Below, one piece after another: positions 1 to 7,645 of a stretch of DNA of 20,877 nt. The DNA comes from an uncultured Ignavibacteria bacterium (GTDB lineage: Bacteria; Bacteroidota; Ignavibacteria; Tepidaquicellales; Tepidaquicellaceae). The translations under genes were made by a program, and so were the position numbers. The DNA lies in assembly GCA_937924675.1 (NCBI GenBank), contig CALEVL010000210.1:1-20877 (forward strand), written 5' to 3'. The stretch's first letter is position 1; the number at the start of each line of letters is the position of its first letter. The notes under the pieces were generated by a model. The model saw nothing but the letters and a program-made list of their open reading frames with translations. It did not search any database and was not told the DNA's origin.

Positions 1-11
1 CACAAACAAAC

Positions 12-2861
12 TTGAATCCTCCGAAAAGAATATTGCCGGTAAGGATAGATATACTCCTGATAATTTTTGCGATTTTGCTCGGCACAATCACAAACGAACT
101 TCAGGCTCAACCACTGAAACTCGGACAAAGCGTGGTGACATCGTATGATGAAGCAAATGACAGCTACAATGCTGTTAAAATTTTGGACTACAGAAATAGA
201 CCAACTTATTTAGCAGGTGGACGTTACTGGGGTGCCAGTGAGTATGTTGGTCCAAACTGGGATCACAGCAGAATGGGAAATGTATTTGGGATAACCATAG
301 ATGATGCTGTTCCACCGAATATATATGTTGCCCGGTCAACTGTTTATTCACAATCAACGCGTCTCAATTTTCCCGCCTTGATCTATAAAATTGATGGGAC
401 AACCTGGAATGTAATTGATTATGTTTCGAAGTCTAATAGTGCAGGTCCTCCGGTTATAAATGCAAACACAATTCCAAACACAAATCCGGGACTTGGAAAT
501 ATCTGTTATGATAAATGGCACAAGCAGCTATTTGTTACAAATCATGAGGATGGTATGATCTATCAAATCAAGGATGATGGCACGGGATTACTTGGATTAG
601 TTAAAGATGTATTTGATCCGTTTAATGATGATGTACCAAGCAACGGGTTTGTTTCAAGAGGTGAGAGAATCTGGGGGATCGGTGTGTATGCCCGGAGTTC
701 GGCAGATGTTCGGGTTTATTTCGGAAGATGGAAATCAGATATTGGATATCCGTCAAACGGAGCTAATGAAATATGGTCTGTTGCATTGGATTATTCAGGC
801 AATTTTATAAAGTCTTCCGAAAGAATAGAAATTACTTTGCCCTTATACTCAGGCAATTATTCAAGTCCACCTTCGGATATCGAATTCTCATCGAACGGTG
901 ATATGGCTGTATCAGAGAAATCTATGTATGGAGAATCAGATTATGCACACATTTCAAGAAATCTCATTTTTCCCAGAAACATTAACAACAAGTATGACAA
1001 TGCCAACTATACCAGGCACAATATTGGGTTCTACGATCAGAAGAACAATTCTTGCGGCGGAGTTGACTTTGAATATGGGATTATCGATTCAACTACCAAT
1101 ACTTATCAGGACTGTGATTCAGTTGTTGTGGGCACAGGGGATTATTTATTCTATAGGCCGGGATATGGAGTTGTTTATGGAGTTCAATCTACCGAAAGAA
1201 GATATGGTGGTTCCGGTTCGTTTATGAATTACAGCCATTACACAGATTTAAACCAAATTTACGGAACTCAAGATAAAATGACTCCCGGAGATATTGATGT
1301 GTATAGAAAAAATTCATGCAGCTGTAACATTACAGACAGCTTGTATATAAAGGATTCACCTGCAGATTTTGGGCAGGAGCCAAATAACCAAACCGGAAGT
1401 GTGATGTGGGACAGCAAAGATATTTGGGTCTGCAATGATCCTTCATCCAATTGCACAAGCCATTCAAACCCTTCATACAATCCGCCATTCAAGAGTTATG
1501 TGAAAGTTAGAGTAAGAAATGAAGATGGTAGTCCGTCTTGCGGAGGCGTTCTAACGCTACAATGGGCTAAGGCATCTACGGGATTGGCATGGCCTAAACC
1601 TTGGGATGCATCTGAAACTTACGGCAATAATAATCTCCAAATTGGAGGCTTGATAGGAGCCAAAAGCATTCCTGTAATAGCTCCATATAGTAATACAATT
1701 ATTTCCTTTGAATGGACACCGCCTAATCCAGATATCTACTTTAATGATTTTCAGGGTGACAAAGGTCACTTCTGTTTGCTTGCACGCATAGAAACTTCAA
1801 AGGATGCCCCTTATGGCATGACTTACCCGGAAACCAATGATCTCTATTCGAATGTAAAGAACAACAAGAAAATTGCATGGAAGAATGTAGAGGTTATCAA
1901 CGGCTTATTACCAATATATCGTCCGGTTTGGTTTTATGTAGGAAATCTAACTGATATAGGAGCTCCAAAGAAATTCGTGTTCAATGCTTCAAACGGAGGA
2001 TCACTCTTTACAAATGTCACGGTTACTGCAAAATTGAGCGGAGCATTATACCAAAGATGGGCTGCAGGCGGAAAACAAGGAAGTAATGTGATTGAGTTAG
2101 CCGATTCTTCGATCAAAGTCATGGGAAGTGGTGCTTACATAACAAATCTCTTTCTGGATTCTAACTCAATACATGAGATGAGCATCAATTTTCTAAGGAA
2201 TAAAACTACTGATTCAACATTACTTGAAAGTTATGAAGTAGATGTAATTCAGTATAGTGCTATTCATAACAGTATTGACGGAGGGAATAGGTTCTTTATC
2301 AATACAACACCAACCGCAGAATTGACACAAATAAGGCTTGCTATTGAAGGGCTCTTTAACGCCAATACAAATCAACACAATCAAGTGGATACTGTCAGGG
2401 CATTTTTGAGGAATAATTCCACTCCTTACAATATAGTTGACTCAGCAACTTCAACAATTGATGCAGTAAGTTTGACCGGTAATTTTCTGTTTGCCAATGC
2501 TCCTTCCGGCAATTACTATATTCAAATCAAACACAGAAACTCAATCGAAACTTGGAGCAAGCCTGGTGGTGTAACATATACACTTGGAAATACTTTGAGT
2601 TACGATTTCACTACCTCCGCGGCTCAGGCATTTGGTGGCAATCAGACATTAGTAGGTTCTAAATATTGCATCTACTCCGGTGACGTAAACCAAGATGGAA
2701 CTGTTGACGGATCTGATGCATCATTGATTGATAATGACGCATTCAATTTTGTAAGTGGATATACCGTAACTGACATTAACGGTGATAATTTTGTTGATGC
2801 TTCTGATGCATCAATCGCCGACAACAACGCTTCTAACTTTATCGGCATGATCAGACCGTAA
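12..2861 (+). CDS. Large secreted protein: beta-propeller-like region, Ig-like region, C-terminal Ig/dockerin module
   Basis: About 949 residues. The N-terminus has a basic stretch, a hydrophobic core (residues 13-26) and LQAQ near 30-33, which fits a Sec signal peptide. Residues ~40-430 look like a repeat-rich propeller (the stretch around 160-186 resembles blade segments of NHL/PQQ-type proteins); this is a weak call. Residues ~437-640 look Ig-like and include KASTGLAWP. From ~775 to the end lies a module shared with the proteins at 7646 and 18068: KHRNSIETWS at 840-849, then two dockerin-like EF-hands (DVNQDGTVDGSD and DINGDNFVDASD) in 884-949, ending MIRP. No T9SS tail is present. The start is uncertain: codon 12-14 is TTG without a clear ribosome binding site, and the frame is open to the window edge, so the true start may lie upstream. 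A secreted calcium-binding surface protein is likely; the substrate is unknown. Confidence 0.85.
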   Translation: MNPPKRILPVRIDILLIIFAILLGTITNELQAQPLKLGQSVVTSYDEANDSYNAVKILDYRNRPTYLAGGRYWGASEYVGPNWDHSRMGNVFGITIDDAVPPNIYVARSTVYSQSTRLNFPALIYKIDGTTWNVIDYVSKSNSAGPPVINANTIPNTNPGLGNICYDKWHKQLFVTNHEDGMIYQIKDDGTGLLGLVKDVFDPFNDDVPSNGFVSRGERIWGIGVYARSSADVRVYFGRWKSDIGYPSNGANEIWSVALDYSGNFIKSSERIEITLPLYSGNYSSPPSDIEFSSNGDMAVSEKSMYGESDYAHISRNLIFPRNINNKYDNANYTRHNIGFYDQKNNSCGGVDFEYGIIDSTTNTYQDCDSVVVGTGDYLFYRPGYGVVYGVQSTERRYGGSGSFMNYSHYTDLNQIYGTQDKMTPGDIDVYRKNSCSCNITDSLYIKDSPADFGQEPNNQTGSVMWDSKDIWVCNDPSSNCTSHSNPSYNPPFKSYVKVRVRNEDGSPSCGGVLTLQWAKASTGLAWPKPWDASETYGNNNLQIGGLIGAKSIPVIAPYSNTIISFEWTPPNPDIYFNDFQGDKGHFCLLARIETSKDAPYGMTYPETNDLYSNVKNNKKIAWKNVEVINGLLPIYRPVWFYVGNLTDIGAPKKFVFNASNGGSLFTNVTVTAKLSGALYQRWAAGGKQGSNVIELADSSIKVMGSGAYITNLFLDSNSIHEMSINFLRNKTTDSTLLESYEVDVIQYSAIHNSIDGGNRFFINTTPTAELTQIRLAIEGLFNANTNQHNQVDTVRAFLRNNSTPYNIVDSATSTIDAVSLTGNFLFANAPSGNYYIQIKHRNSIETWSKPGGVTYTLGNTLSYDFTTSAAQAFGGNQTLVGSKYCIYSGDVNQDGTVDGSDASLIDNDAFNFVSGYTVTDINGDNFVDASDASIADNNASNFIGMIRP
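2330..2858 (+). other. Ig-like plus dockerin-like module, copy 1 (within the CDS at 12)
   Basis: About 175 C-terminal residues. The Ig-like half carries DTVRAFL, PYNIVDS and KHRNSIETWS. The dockerin-like half has two 12-residue calcium loops with acidic or Asn residues at positions 1, 3, 5, 9 and 12, each followed by a helix with D-N-D/N-A. The second loop has Asn instead of Gly at position 6. The arrangement parallels the X-module/dockerin pair of cellulosomal proteins, but that is an analogy. Confidence 0.8.
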
Positions 2862-2871
2862 CCAAAACTCT

Positions 2872-2910
2872 CAGAAGCCGGAACTAAAATCCGGCTTCTG
2901 AATTATTTTT
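2872..2910 (+). terminator. Rho-independent terminator after the dockerin protein gene
   Basis: A perfect 10-bp inverted repeat, CAGAAGCCGG (2872-2881) and CCGGCTTCTG (2891-2900), has a 9-nt loop and is followed by AATTATTTTT. It lies between two plus-strand genes 72 bp apart, so it probably reduces or blocks read-through into the T9SS-sorted gene at 2934. Confidence 0.85.
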
Positions 2911-2933
2911 AAAAAAGCTTAAACAATAAAAAA

Positions 2934-3782
2934 ATGAAAACAATAATCAGCTTTCTCGCAATCGCAATGTTCGTAGCGAACATCAGCTTCTCAAATGTGC
3001 CGGGATACAAAATAGGCATTGAAAATCAAAACAGGATTTCCGAAAGCGCTCTTGAGTTTGACATACGCCTTTACAATACAAGTACTGAAAATGTACCTTT
3101 TCATTATGCACTCGGACAATACTTCATTGAAGTAAGTCCTGATTTTGCCAATGGAGGTTCACTCACCTACACACTGATGTCCTCAGAACTGCCTGAAAAT
3201 CTGAGACCGCGAAATGCATCTGTAGAAGGAAATCTTCTGAGATTGGCTGCTAATCAGATCAGCAGTGAACGGAAGAATCTTCCTCAGATAGAAAAGAATG
3301 AAAAGGGAATTCTTGTTGCTAGAATGAAACTTGAAACTACTGCTAAGTCATTCTCTTCAAGTCATCCGGAGTTGAGACTTGCTTCAGAAAAGAGTTTGTT
3401 AAAGACCAAAGTCTTCTCGCTGAAAGACAATCTCATTACTGAACTCGTCAACACAGAAATCTCTGTTGACAATCCTGCAATTGTCAACACGCAGACGGAA
3501 ACGGAGAATGCACTTCCAACGGAGTATTCACTCGAACAAAACTTTCCGAATCCGTTCAACCCTGCAACAAAGATACAGTATGCTTTGCCTTTGGACAGCA
3601 GAGTGATTATAAAAGTATATGACAATACAGGAAGGGAAGTTTCAACGCTGCTGGATGACGTGAAAGCAGCAGGCAGGTACGAACTTAATTTCAATGCTGT
3701 CTCACTTCCGAGCGGAGTATATTATGCAAGAATACAGGCAAATGAATTTGTGAAAGTAATTAAGATGATGCTCATCAAATAA
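2934..3782 (+). CDS. T9SS-sorted secreted protein with an N-terminal beta-rich (possibly cohesin-like) domain
   Basis: 282 residues. A signal peptide spans ~1-20. Residues ~25-150 form a beta-rich domain with FHYALGQY (56-63), FANGG (71-75) and LPENLRPRN (86-94). The same landmarks, in the same order, occur in the protein encoded at 9616-10788, so the two domains are homologous by eye. A linker follows, then a type A T9SS C-terminal domain at ~198-282, with NFPNPFNP at 203-210 and a basic end (VIKMMLIK). The family role of such tails is export through the outer membrane by T9SS and attachment at the surface. The gene lies just downstream of a dockerin-bearing gene, so an anchoring or receptor role is possible, but I do not recognise the N-terminal domain with certainty. 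Confidence 0.88.
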   Translation: MKTIISFLAIAMFVANISFSNVPGYKIGIENQNRISESALEFDIRLYNTSTENVPFHYALGQYFIEVSPDFANGGSLTYTLMSSELPENLRPRNASVEGNLLRLAANQISSERKNLPQIEKNEKGILVARMKLETTAKSFSSSHPELRLASEKSLLKTKVFSLKDNLITELVNTEISVDNPAIVNTQTETENALPTEYSLEQNFPNPFNPATKIQYALPLDSRVIIKVYDNTGREVSTLLDDVKAAGRYELNFNAVSLPSGVYYARIQANEFVKVIKMMLIK

Positions 3783-3799
3783 CATTGGCGTACGATATC

Positions 3800-3844
3800 A
3801 GCAAATCCCGGACAGGAAGGTTTCTTCTCCTGTTCGGGATTGCT
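3800..3844. terminator. Hairpin between convergent genes, probable bidirectional terminator
   Basis: The arms at 3800-3817 and 3828-3844 pair over about 17 bp with one G-U pair and one bulge (core ATCCCGGACAGGA with TCCTGTTCGGGAT). It sits between the stops of a plus-strand and a minus-strand gene. There is no good T-run on either side, so the terminator role is inferred from position and stem strength. Confidence 0.6.
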
Positions 3845-3867
3845 GTTATAACTCAGACTTTGTTCCC

Positions 3868-5097
3868 TCACGTCACTTCTACATAATCCAGATCTTTGCC
3901 AAACGTCTCCTCCATTCTCATTGCAGCAACTATCGCTATAGAAAGCGCTATTACCGCAACCACAAGCGCGCCATTGATGATGCCGAGATGTTCACGGAAA
4001 TATTGAAATGATAATGTTAGAGGTACGGTCGTACCGCGGATGATATTTGGAACTGCCGTTGTAACAGTTGCCCTGTAGTTGGTGCCAAACTGTTCCGATG
4101 CATTCGTTACAAATACTGCCCAGTAGCCGTTTGCAAAGCCGAGCGCTCCGCACATGAAATAGAAAAATGCACTGCCGAAATGATTGAAGTATAAGTAAAC
4201 ACCTACGCAGATTATGTTCATCATCAGGAATATCATTACTACCTTCTTTCGTGATCTCATTACCTGACTCATGTATCCGCTCACAAAATCTCCGATTACA
4301 ATTCCAATGTATGCATACATGATCGACTGAGCCGGATTGATTGTTGCATTGATTCCAAGGGCTTCAGCAAATTTGTCCGAGAAAGTTACAAGCACTCCTA
4401 TGACAAACCATGTCGGCAATCCGATGAGAATGCACTTAGAGAATTTGAAAAATCGTTCCTTGTCTGTAAAGAGCCTTATGAAATTGCCTTTCGTAACATC
4501 CATCTCCTTTATGTTCTTGTACATGCCCGATTCATAGACACCAATTCTGAGTATCAACAATAGCAAACCCATTGCTCCGCCGATGAAGTATGAGATCCGC
4601 CATTCAAATTGATTTGCAATCAGCGCAGCAACTACTGCGCCGAGCAGTCCCACCGTAGCAACGATAGTCGTTCCCCATCCGCGCGTTTCTTTAGGCATAG
4701 TTTCACTGACAAGAGTAATTCCTGCGCCAAGTTCTCCGGCAAGTCCGATGCCTGCAATGAAGCGAAGCATGGCATAAGTTGGAACATCCTGCACAAATCC
4801 GTTTGCAATGTTTGCTGCAGAGTAAAGAAAGATCGAGCCGAATAAAACAGAAATCCTTCCTTTCTTATCACCGAGAATTCCCCACATTATTCCGCCGATC
4901 AGCATGCCGGCCATCTGCCAGTTAAGCAACATCACTCCGACATCTATCTGCTGATCTCCTGTTATACCAAGGGAAAGCAGAGACGGCTTTCGCACAACGC
5001 TGAAGAGAATCAAATCATATACATCAACGAAGTATCCCAAAGCCGCAACGGTGATTATGCCGATAATATTTTTTCTGTCGTTGATCTTGTCTCTCAT
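3868..5097 (-). CDS. MFS transporter, metabolite:H+ symporter-like
   Basis: 409 residues with about twelve hydrophobic segments, the usual length for the major facilitator superfamily. The loop between helices 2 and 3 carries motif A (GILGDKKGR, 73-81). The fourth-helix region has RFIAGIGLAGELG (112-124) followed by SETMPKETRG. The equivalent loop in the second half has ASEQFGTNYRATV (333-345). These patterns fit the sugar/metabolite:H+ symporter branch of MFS; the substrate cannot be read from sequence. It acts in the inner membrane. The start is ATG at 5097 and begins right before helix 1. It is the last gene of a minus-strand run, and the 127-bp gap upstream contains one copy of the intergenic repeat described below, so it probably has its own promoter. 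Confidence 0.9.
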   Translation of the reverse strand: MRDKINDRKNIIGIITVAALGYFVDVYDLILFSVVRKPSLLSLGITGDQQIDVGVMLLNWQMAGMLIGGIMWGILGDKKGRISVLFGSIFLYSAANIANGFVQDVPTYAMLRFIAGIGLAGELGAGITLVSETMPKETRGWGTTIVATVGLLGAVVAALIANQFEWRISYFIGGAMGLLLLILRIGVYESGMYKNIKEMDVTKGNFIRLFTDKERFFKFSKCILIGLPTWFVIGVLVTFSDKFAEALGINATINPAQSIMYAYIGIVIGDFVSGYMSQVMRSRKKVVMIFLMMNIICVGVYLYFNHFGSAFFYFMCGALGFANGYWAVFVTNASEQFGTNYRATVTTAVPNIIRGTTVPLTLSFQYFREHLGIINGALVVAVIALSIAIVAAMRMEETFGKDLDYVEVT

Positions 5098-5110
5098 TTT
5101 GAATGCAAAA

Positions 5111-5244
5111 TTAATTCGTGAACCGGACAGATTCTACAATCAATTCGCAATTGTCTTAAGTCAATTGAATTGGCGGACACTTGAAAACATACGAGTATTC
5201 GTTAGAGCAAACTATTTTTAATTTCTAATTTTCAATTTTCAATT
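5111..5244. repeat. Degenerate ~134-bp intergenic repeat, copy A
   Basis: It aligns with 5780-5912 in the same orientation with one single-base indel; my hand count gives about 93 of 134 identical positions. Landmarks shared by both copies are TTAATTC, CCGGACA, GCAA, TCTTA, AAAAC, ATTCGT and a tail of TAATT units. Many differences are transitions. The tail covers the last codons of the TPR-like gene ending at 5225. Confidence 0.65.
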
Positions 5245-5728
5245 CCAAATCCCCCCATGGTCCTGAGCTTAGATCCGCCACTACAATTTTCTTGTCTTCA
5301 GCGTCTTTAATGTCTTCAATTGATTTCCTGCAATCATTAAGATAATCCTTTGCCTTTTGCTTATCACCGCAGATTGCATAAGCCCTGGCGAGTGCCATCA
5401 GAGCGTATGAGATATCAAAGTCTGCCATATCATTCTTGTTGTTGAAGACTATATCATAATTTCTCTTTGCATGATGCAAAGCTTGCTCTTTTCTTCCTGC
5501 GTAAGCAAGAGCAGTTGAAATCATATACTCACCACGCGCGCGGTTTGCTATTGTATGTCCGGAGTAACTGCTCCAGTGAATAGTAGATGCGTACGCCATT
5601 GCTATCATCTTTTCCGTTTCTTCTTCAGTCCTGTCTGCTTTCTCGAGAAGAGGAAAGATTCCGTTGTTGAATTCGATACCGAACCAGCGATGAGCGGCAT
5701 CAATATCAAACTGAGGTTGGTTTGACAT
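5225..5728 (-). CDS. Small TPR-like helical protein of unknown function
   Basis: 167 residues, predicted soluble and alpha-helical, with no signal peptide. Helix pairs with TPR character are visible at ~63-95 (ALAYAGRKEQALHHAKRNY) and ~104-135 (ALARAYAICGDKQKAKDYL). The N-terminal part has conserved-looking AxxIHWxxYSG (~47-57), which I associate with a widespread small tetratricopeptide-like family without an assigned reaction. The start is ATG at 5728, preceded by a long A-rich leader. The last few codons (LELKIEN) are encoded by the tail of intergenic repeat copy A, so the C-terminus may have been altered by that repeat. Repeat copies lie on both sides of the gene, so cotranscription with its neighbours is uncertain. 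A partner-binding role is inference only. Confidence 0.8.
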   Translation of the reverse strand: MSNQPQFDIDAAHRWFGIEFNNGIFPLLEKADRTEEETEKMIAMAYASTIHWSSYSGHTIANRARGEYMISTALAYAGRKEQALHHAKRNYDIVFNNKNDMADFDISYALMALARAYAICGDKQKAKDYLNDCRKSIEDIKDAEDKKIVVADLSSGPWGDLELKIEN

Positions 5729-5779
5729 GGTTTGTTTTTTGTTATTTTTGGTTCTGTTAACTAAATAAGTTCAGGTTTG

Positions 5780-5912
5780 TTAATTCCCAAGCCGGACAAA
5801 TCCAACGATCTATTTGCAAGTATCTTACCCAATAGCTTAGCCAATAATCTCAAAACAGGTGAACATTCGTCAAAGCCAATTATTCTTAATTCCTAATTCT
5901 TAATTTTTAATT
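5780..5912. repeat. Degenerate ~134-bp intergenic repeat, copy B
   Basis: This is the second copy, between the start of the TPR-like gene and the stop of the metallopeptidase gene. The TAATT-rich tail ends a few bases before the stop of the minus-strand gene at 5917, just as in copy A, so both copies sit at the 3' end of a minus-strand gene. Confidence 0.65.
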
Positions 5913-5916
5913 GATC

Positions 5917-6621
5917 TCAATATTCCCACTCCTCATGCCCTATCGGAAACTTGTCAAGCAATTCTTTTCTCTTGCGCCAGTCCGGCAAAAATCTGTCCAT
6001 TAAGGCATAGAATCTTTTGGTGTGATTTCTCTCAAGCAGATGCACCATCTCATGCACAACAATATGTTCAAGGCATTCAACGGGTTTCTTTGCGAGTTCA
6101 AGATTCAGCCAAATGCGTTGTGTCCTTATGTTGCATGTACCCCATCTTGTCTTCATGGATTTTACGCCAAACCCATTTACCTTCACATTCATTATTGCCT
6201 CCCAATGTGAGATCATTCCGGGAATCATTTCTTTGAGTTTCTTCCTGTAGAAGTTGTCGAGCACTTGCTTCCGCTTTTCCTTCACCGAAGCCGCCGGCAC
6301 ATGCAACTCCATTATGTCATTGTTCAGAACTACTTTCGACCTTCTTCCTGAATGAATTATCTGAAGCTGAAATTTCTTTCCGAGGAAATAGTGAACTTCA
6401 TCCGATTCAAAATTCTTGGGAATCACTCTCGGAATGAGCTTCATTCTTTCCTGATGTTTTCTGATCCAGTCAATTTTGGATAAGATGAAGTTCTCGATCA
6501 TCCTGTCTTCCATTCTAAACGGCGCTGAGACTTGTACCTGACCGTCGGGAGATTTTATTCTGATGACTATATTCTTCATGCTCTTCCGCAAAACTTCTAT
6601 ATAGACACCGCTTACAAGCAT
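5917..6621 (-). CDS. YgjP/M48-type zinc metallopeptidase (DUF45 family)
   Basis: 234 residues from the chosen start. The C-terminal third has the zinc-peptidase signature HEMVH (190-194) followed by NH (199-200) and F204, which fits HExxH plus a third His ligand. The conserved MKTRWGTCN (156-164) precedes it, as in the YgjP-like family. The N-terminal part (RKNIVIRI-type strand, VSAP, DWI) matches the family's usual opening. The frame extends to an ATG at 6696, but the additional 25 residues look non-family, so I chose ATG at 6621. A 7-bp inverted repeat lies directly upstream of it. Family members are cytoplasmic predicted metalloproteases; the substrate is unknown. It lies downstream of the toxin gene on the same strand, separated by 175 bp. 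Confidence 0.85.
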   Translation of the reverse strand: MLVSGVYIEVLRKSMKNIVIRIKSPDGQVQVSAPFRMEDRMIENFILSKIDWIRKHQERMKLIPRVIPKNFESDEVHYFLGKKFQLQIIHSGRRSKVVLNNDIMELHVPAASVKEKRKQVLDNFYRKKLKEMIPGMISHWEAIMNVKVNGFGVKSMKTRWGTCNIRTQRIWLNLELAKKPVECLEHIVVHEMVHLLERNHTKRFYALMDRFLPDWRKRKELLDKFPIGHEEWEY

Positions 6622-6796
6622 AACTTGTCGTTTAACAATTTTTCTCGGACAAGTACGCGGAATAAATTCTCTGAGTCTGAATTTCATGGAGTGCAATATG
6701 GTGAAATACCGTGCAAATTTCTATTGCAGAGTTATGAAGTGATTGGGTTTTTTATGTGTGGTGAAAATGTTAAGATAAAGTCAAAGACATTGATCA

Positions 6797-7093
6797 TTAG
6801 ATGACAAGGGTTTTCGGATTCTTTCTATTATCAAAAAGTGTAATTATTTGTATCTCTCTGTTTCTTATTCTGTAGAACATTGAGATGTTTTTGTTCACTA
6901 CACATTTGCGAATCTGTTTCTTGTTTTTGAACGCAGGGTATGTTATCGGGTTTGATGCAACTTGAAGTAACTTTCTGTCAAGAACTTTTGTGAAGTTTTT
7001 TGAAACCTTCAATGACCATTCTCTCTCAAGATAAATGAGAATTGAGTGTAAGTCATCTGATGCCTTCTTTGAAAATACTAGGTCGAAAACCAT
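6797..7093 (-). CDS. RelE/ParE-superfamily toxin
   Basis: 98 residues. The fold landmarks of the RelE/ParE superfamily are present: an opening strand with FSKKASDDL (7-15), two helices (~12-46), SNPITYPAF (47-55), an RKCVVNKNISMFYRI strand pair (62-76) and the closing IQIITLFDNRKNP (81-93). Known members are either mRNA interferases or gyrase inhibitors; which one applies here cannot be told from this reading. The start ATG lies inside the end of the upstream antitoxin gene (16-nt overlap), which is typical of translational coupling in type II toxin-antitoxin operons. Confidence 0.85.
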   Translation of the reverse strand: MVFDLVFSKKASDDLHSILIYLEREWSLKVSKNFTKVLDRKLLQVASNPITYPAFKNKKQIRKCVVNKNISMFYRIRNREIQIITLFDNRKNPKTLVI

Positions 7094-7317
7094 TTCGCAT
7101 TTCTCTTCTTAACCTCTTCATACGACAACTTGTTTCCTTTATCCAACTGTTCAAGTCCTTCTGTGATGGAATGTCTTACTTCTTCCGGCAAGAGATTGAA
7201 ATCTTCCTTTGCTGAAGATATAAAATTAATTATGCTTTCAACTTCTTCAAGGACTGACAGGTCCTCTATTTTGTTCAACTTTCTTTGAATGTTCGCTCTT
7301 ATCTCTGTTGCAGTCAT
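7078..7317 (-). CDS. Type II antitoxin partner of the RelE/ParE-like toxin
   Basis: 79 residues from ATG at 7317; a TTG at 7332 in the same frame would add five residues. The product is small, charged and helical. The C-terminal half (HSITEGLEQLDKGNKLSYEEVKKRNAKW) resembles the toxin-wrapping tail common in antitoxins paired with ParE/RelE toxins. Antitoxins of this type usually neutralise the toxin and repress their own promoter. A short inverted repeat, ATTAA-TG-TTAAT at 7334-7345, just upstream could be an operator. The identity rests mainly on the overlap with the toxin gene and on the C-terminal pattern. Confidence 0.8.
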   Translation of the reverse strand: MTATEIRANIQRKLNKIEDLSVLEEVESIINFISSAKEDFNLLPEEVRHSITEGLEQLDKGNKLSYEEVKKRNAKWFST

Positions 7318-7645
7318 TTCTTGTTTTTTCAAAATTAATGTTAATCTGAAATACTTGCAACTTCCATATCATAATACATCAATATAAAAATGTTTCCAAA
7401 AGTATTCGGGTATTGCTCACTCTTATACATTTAATTTCATCATTGCAGGTAATTATTCGCACTGAGAAAATGGGAGATGGTTTTAGAATGGTTTTAAGTC
7501 GCAACTCAAAATTCAATCTGCTGTCCACTCGTATTCAAACTTTTGAATACCCCTCTTACCTTTAAATAGGTATTTTATTCATGACCCCAATGATTCACCT
7601 GCAAACATCACATATTTATGCTCGCGGAGCAGACTTAATTTGTAA
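7318..7645. other. Divergent intergenic region upstream of the antitoxin and the LamG/GH16 protein
   Basis: It is A/T-rich with no convincing ORF. It must hold promoters for both divergent genes, but I could not assign clear -35/-10 or -33/-7 boxes. Visible features are the inverted repeat ATTAA-TG-TTAAT at 7334-7345 next to the antitoxin start, and AATACC...GGTATT around 7550-7575. Confidence 0.5.

Noticed and set aside
5218..5912. TAATT-rich tails as a CRISPR or tandem repeat array
   Set aside because: Units are short, irregular and without spacers; they belong to the two diverged intergenic repeats.
5917..6696. Longer metallopeptidase start at 6696
   Set aside because: The extra 25 residues do not match the family's usual N-terminus, so the ATG at 6621 is preferred.
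6532..6804. 90-codon plus-strand frame antisense to the metallopeptidase gene
   Set aside because: It overlaps a well-supported gene, has no family features and lacks a start signal.
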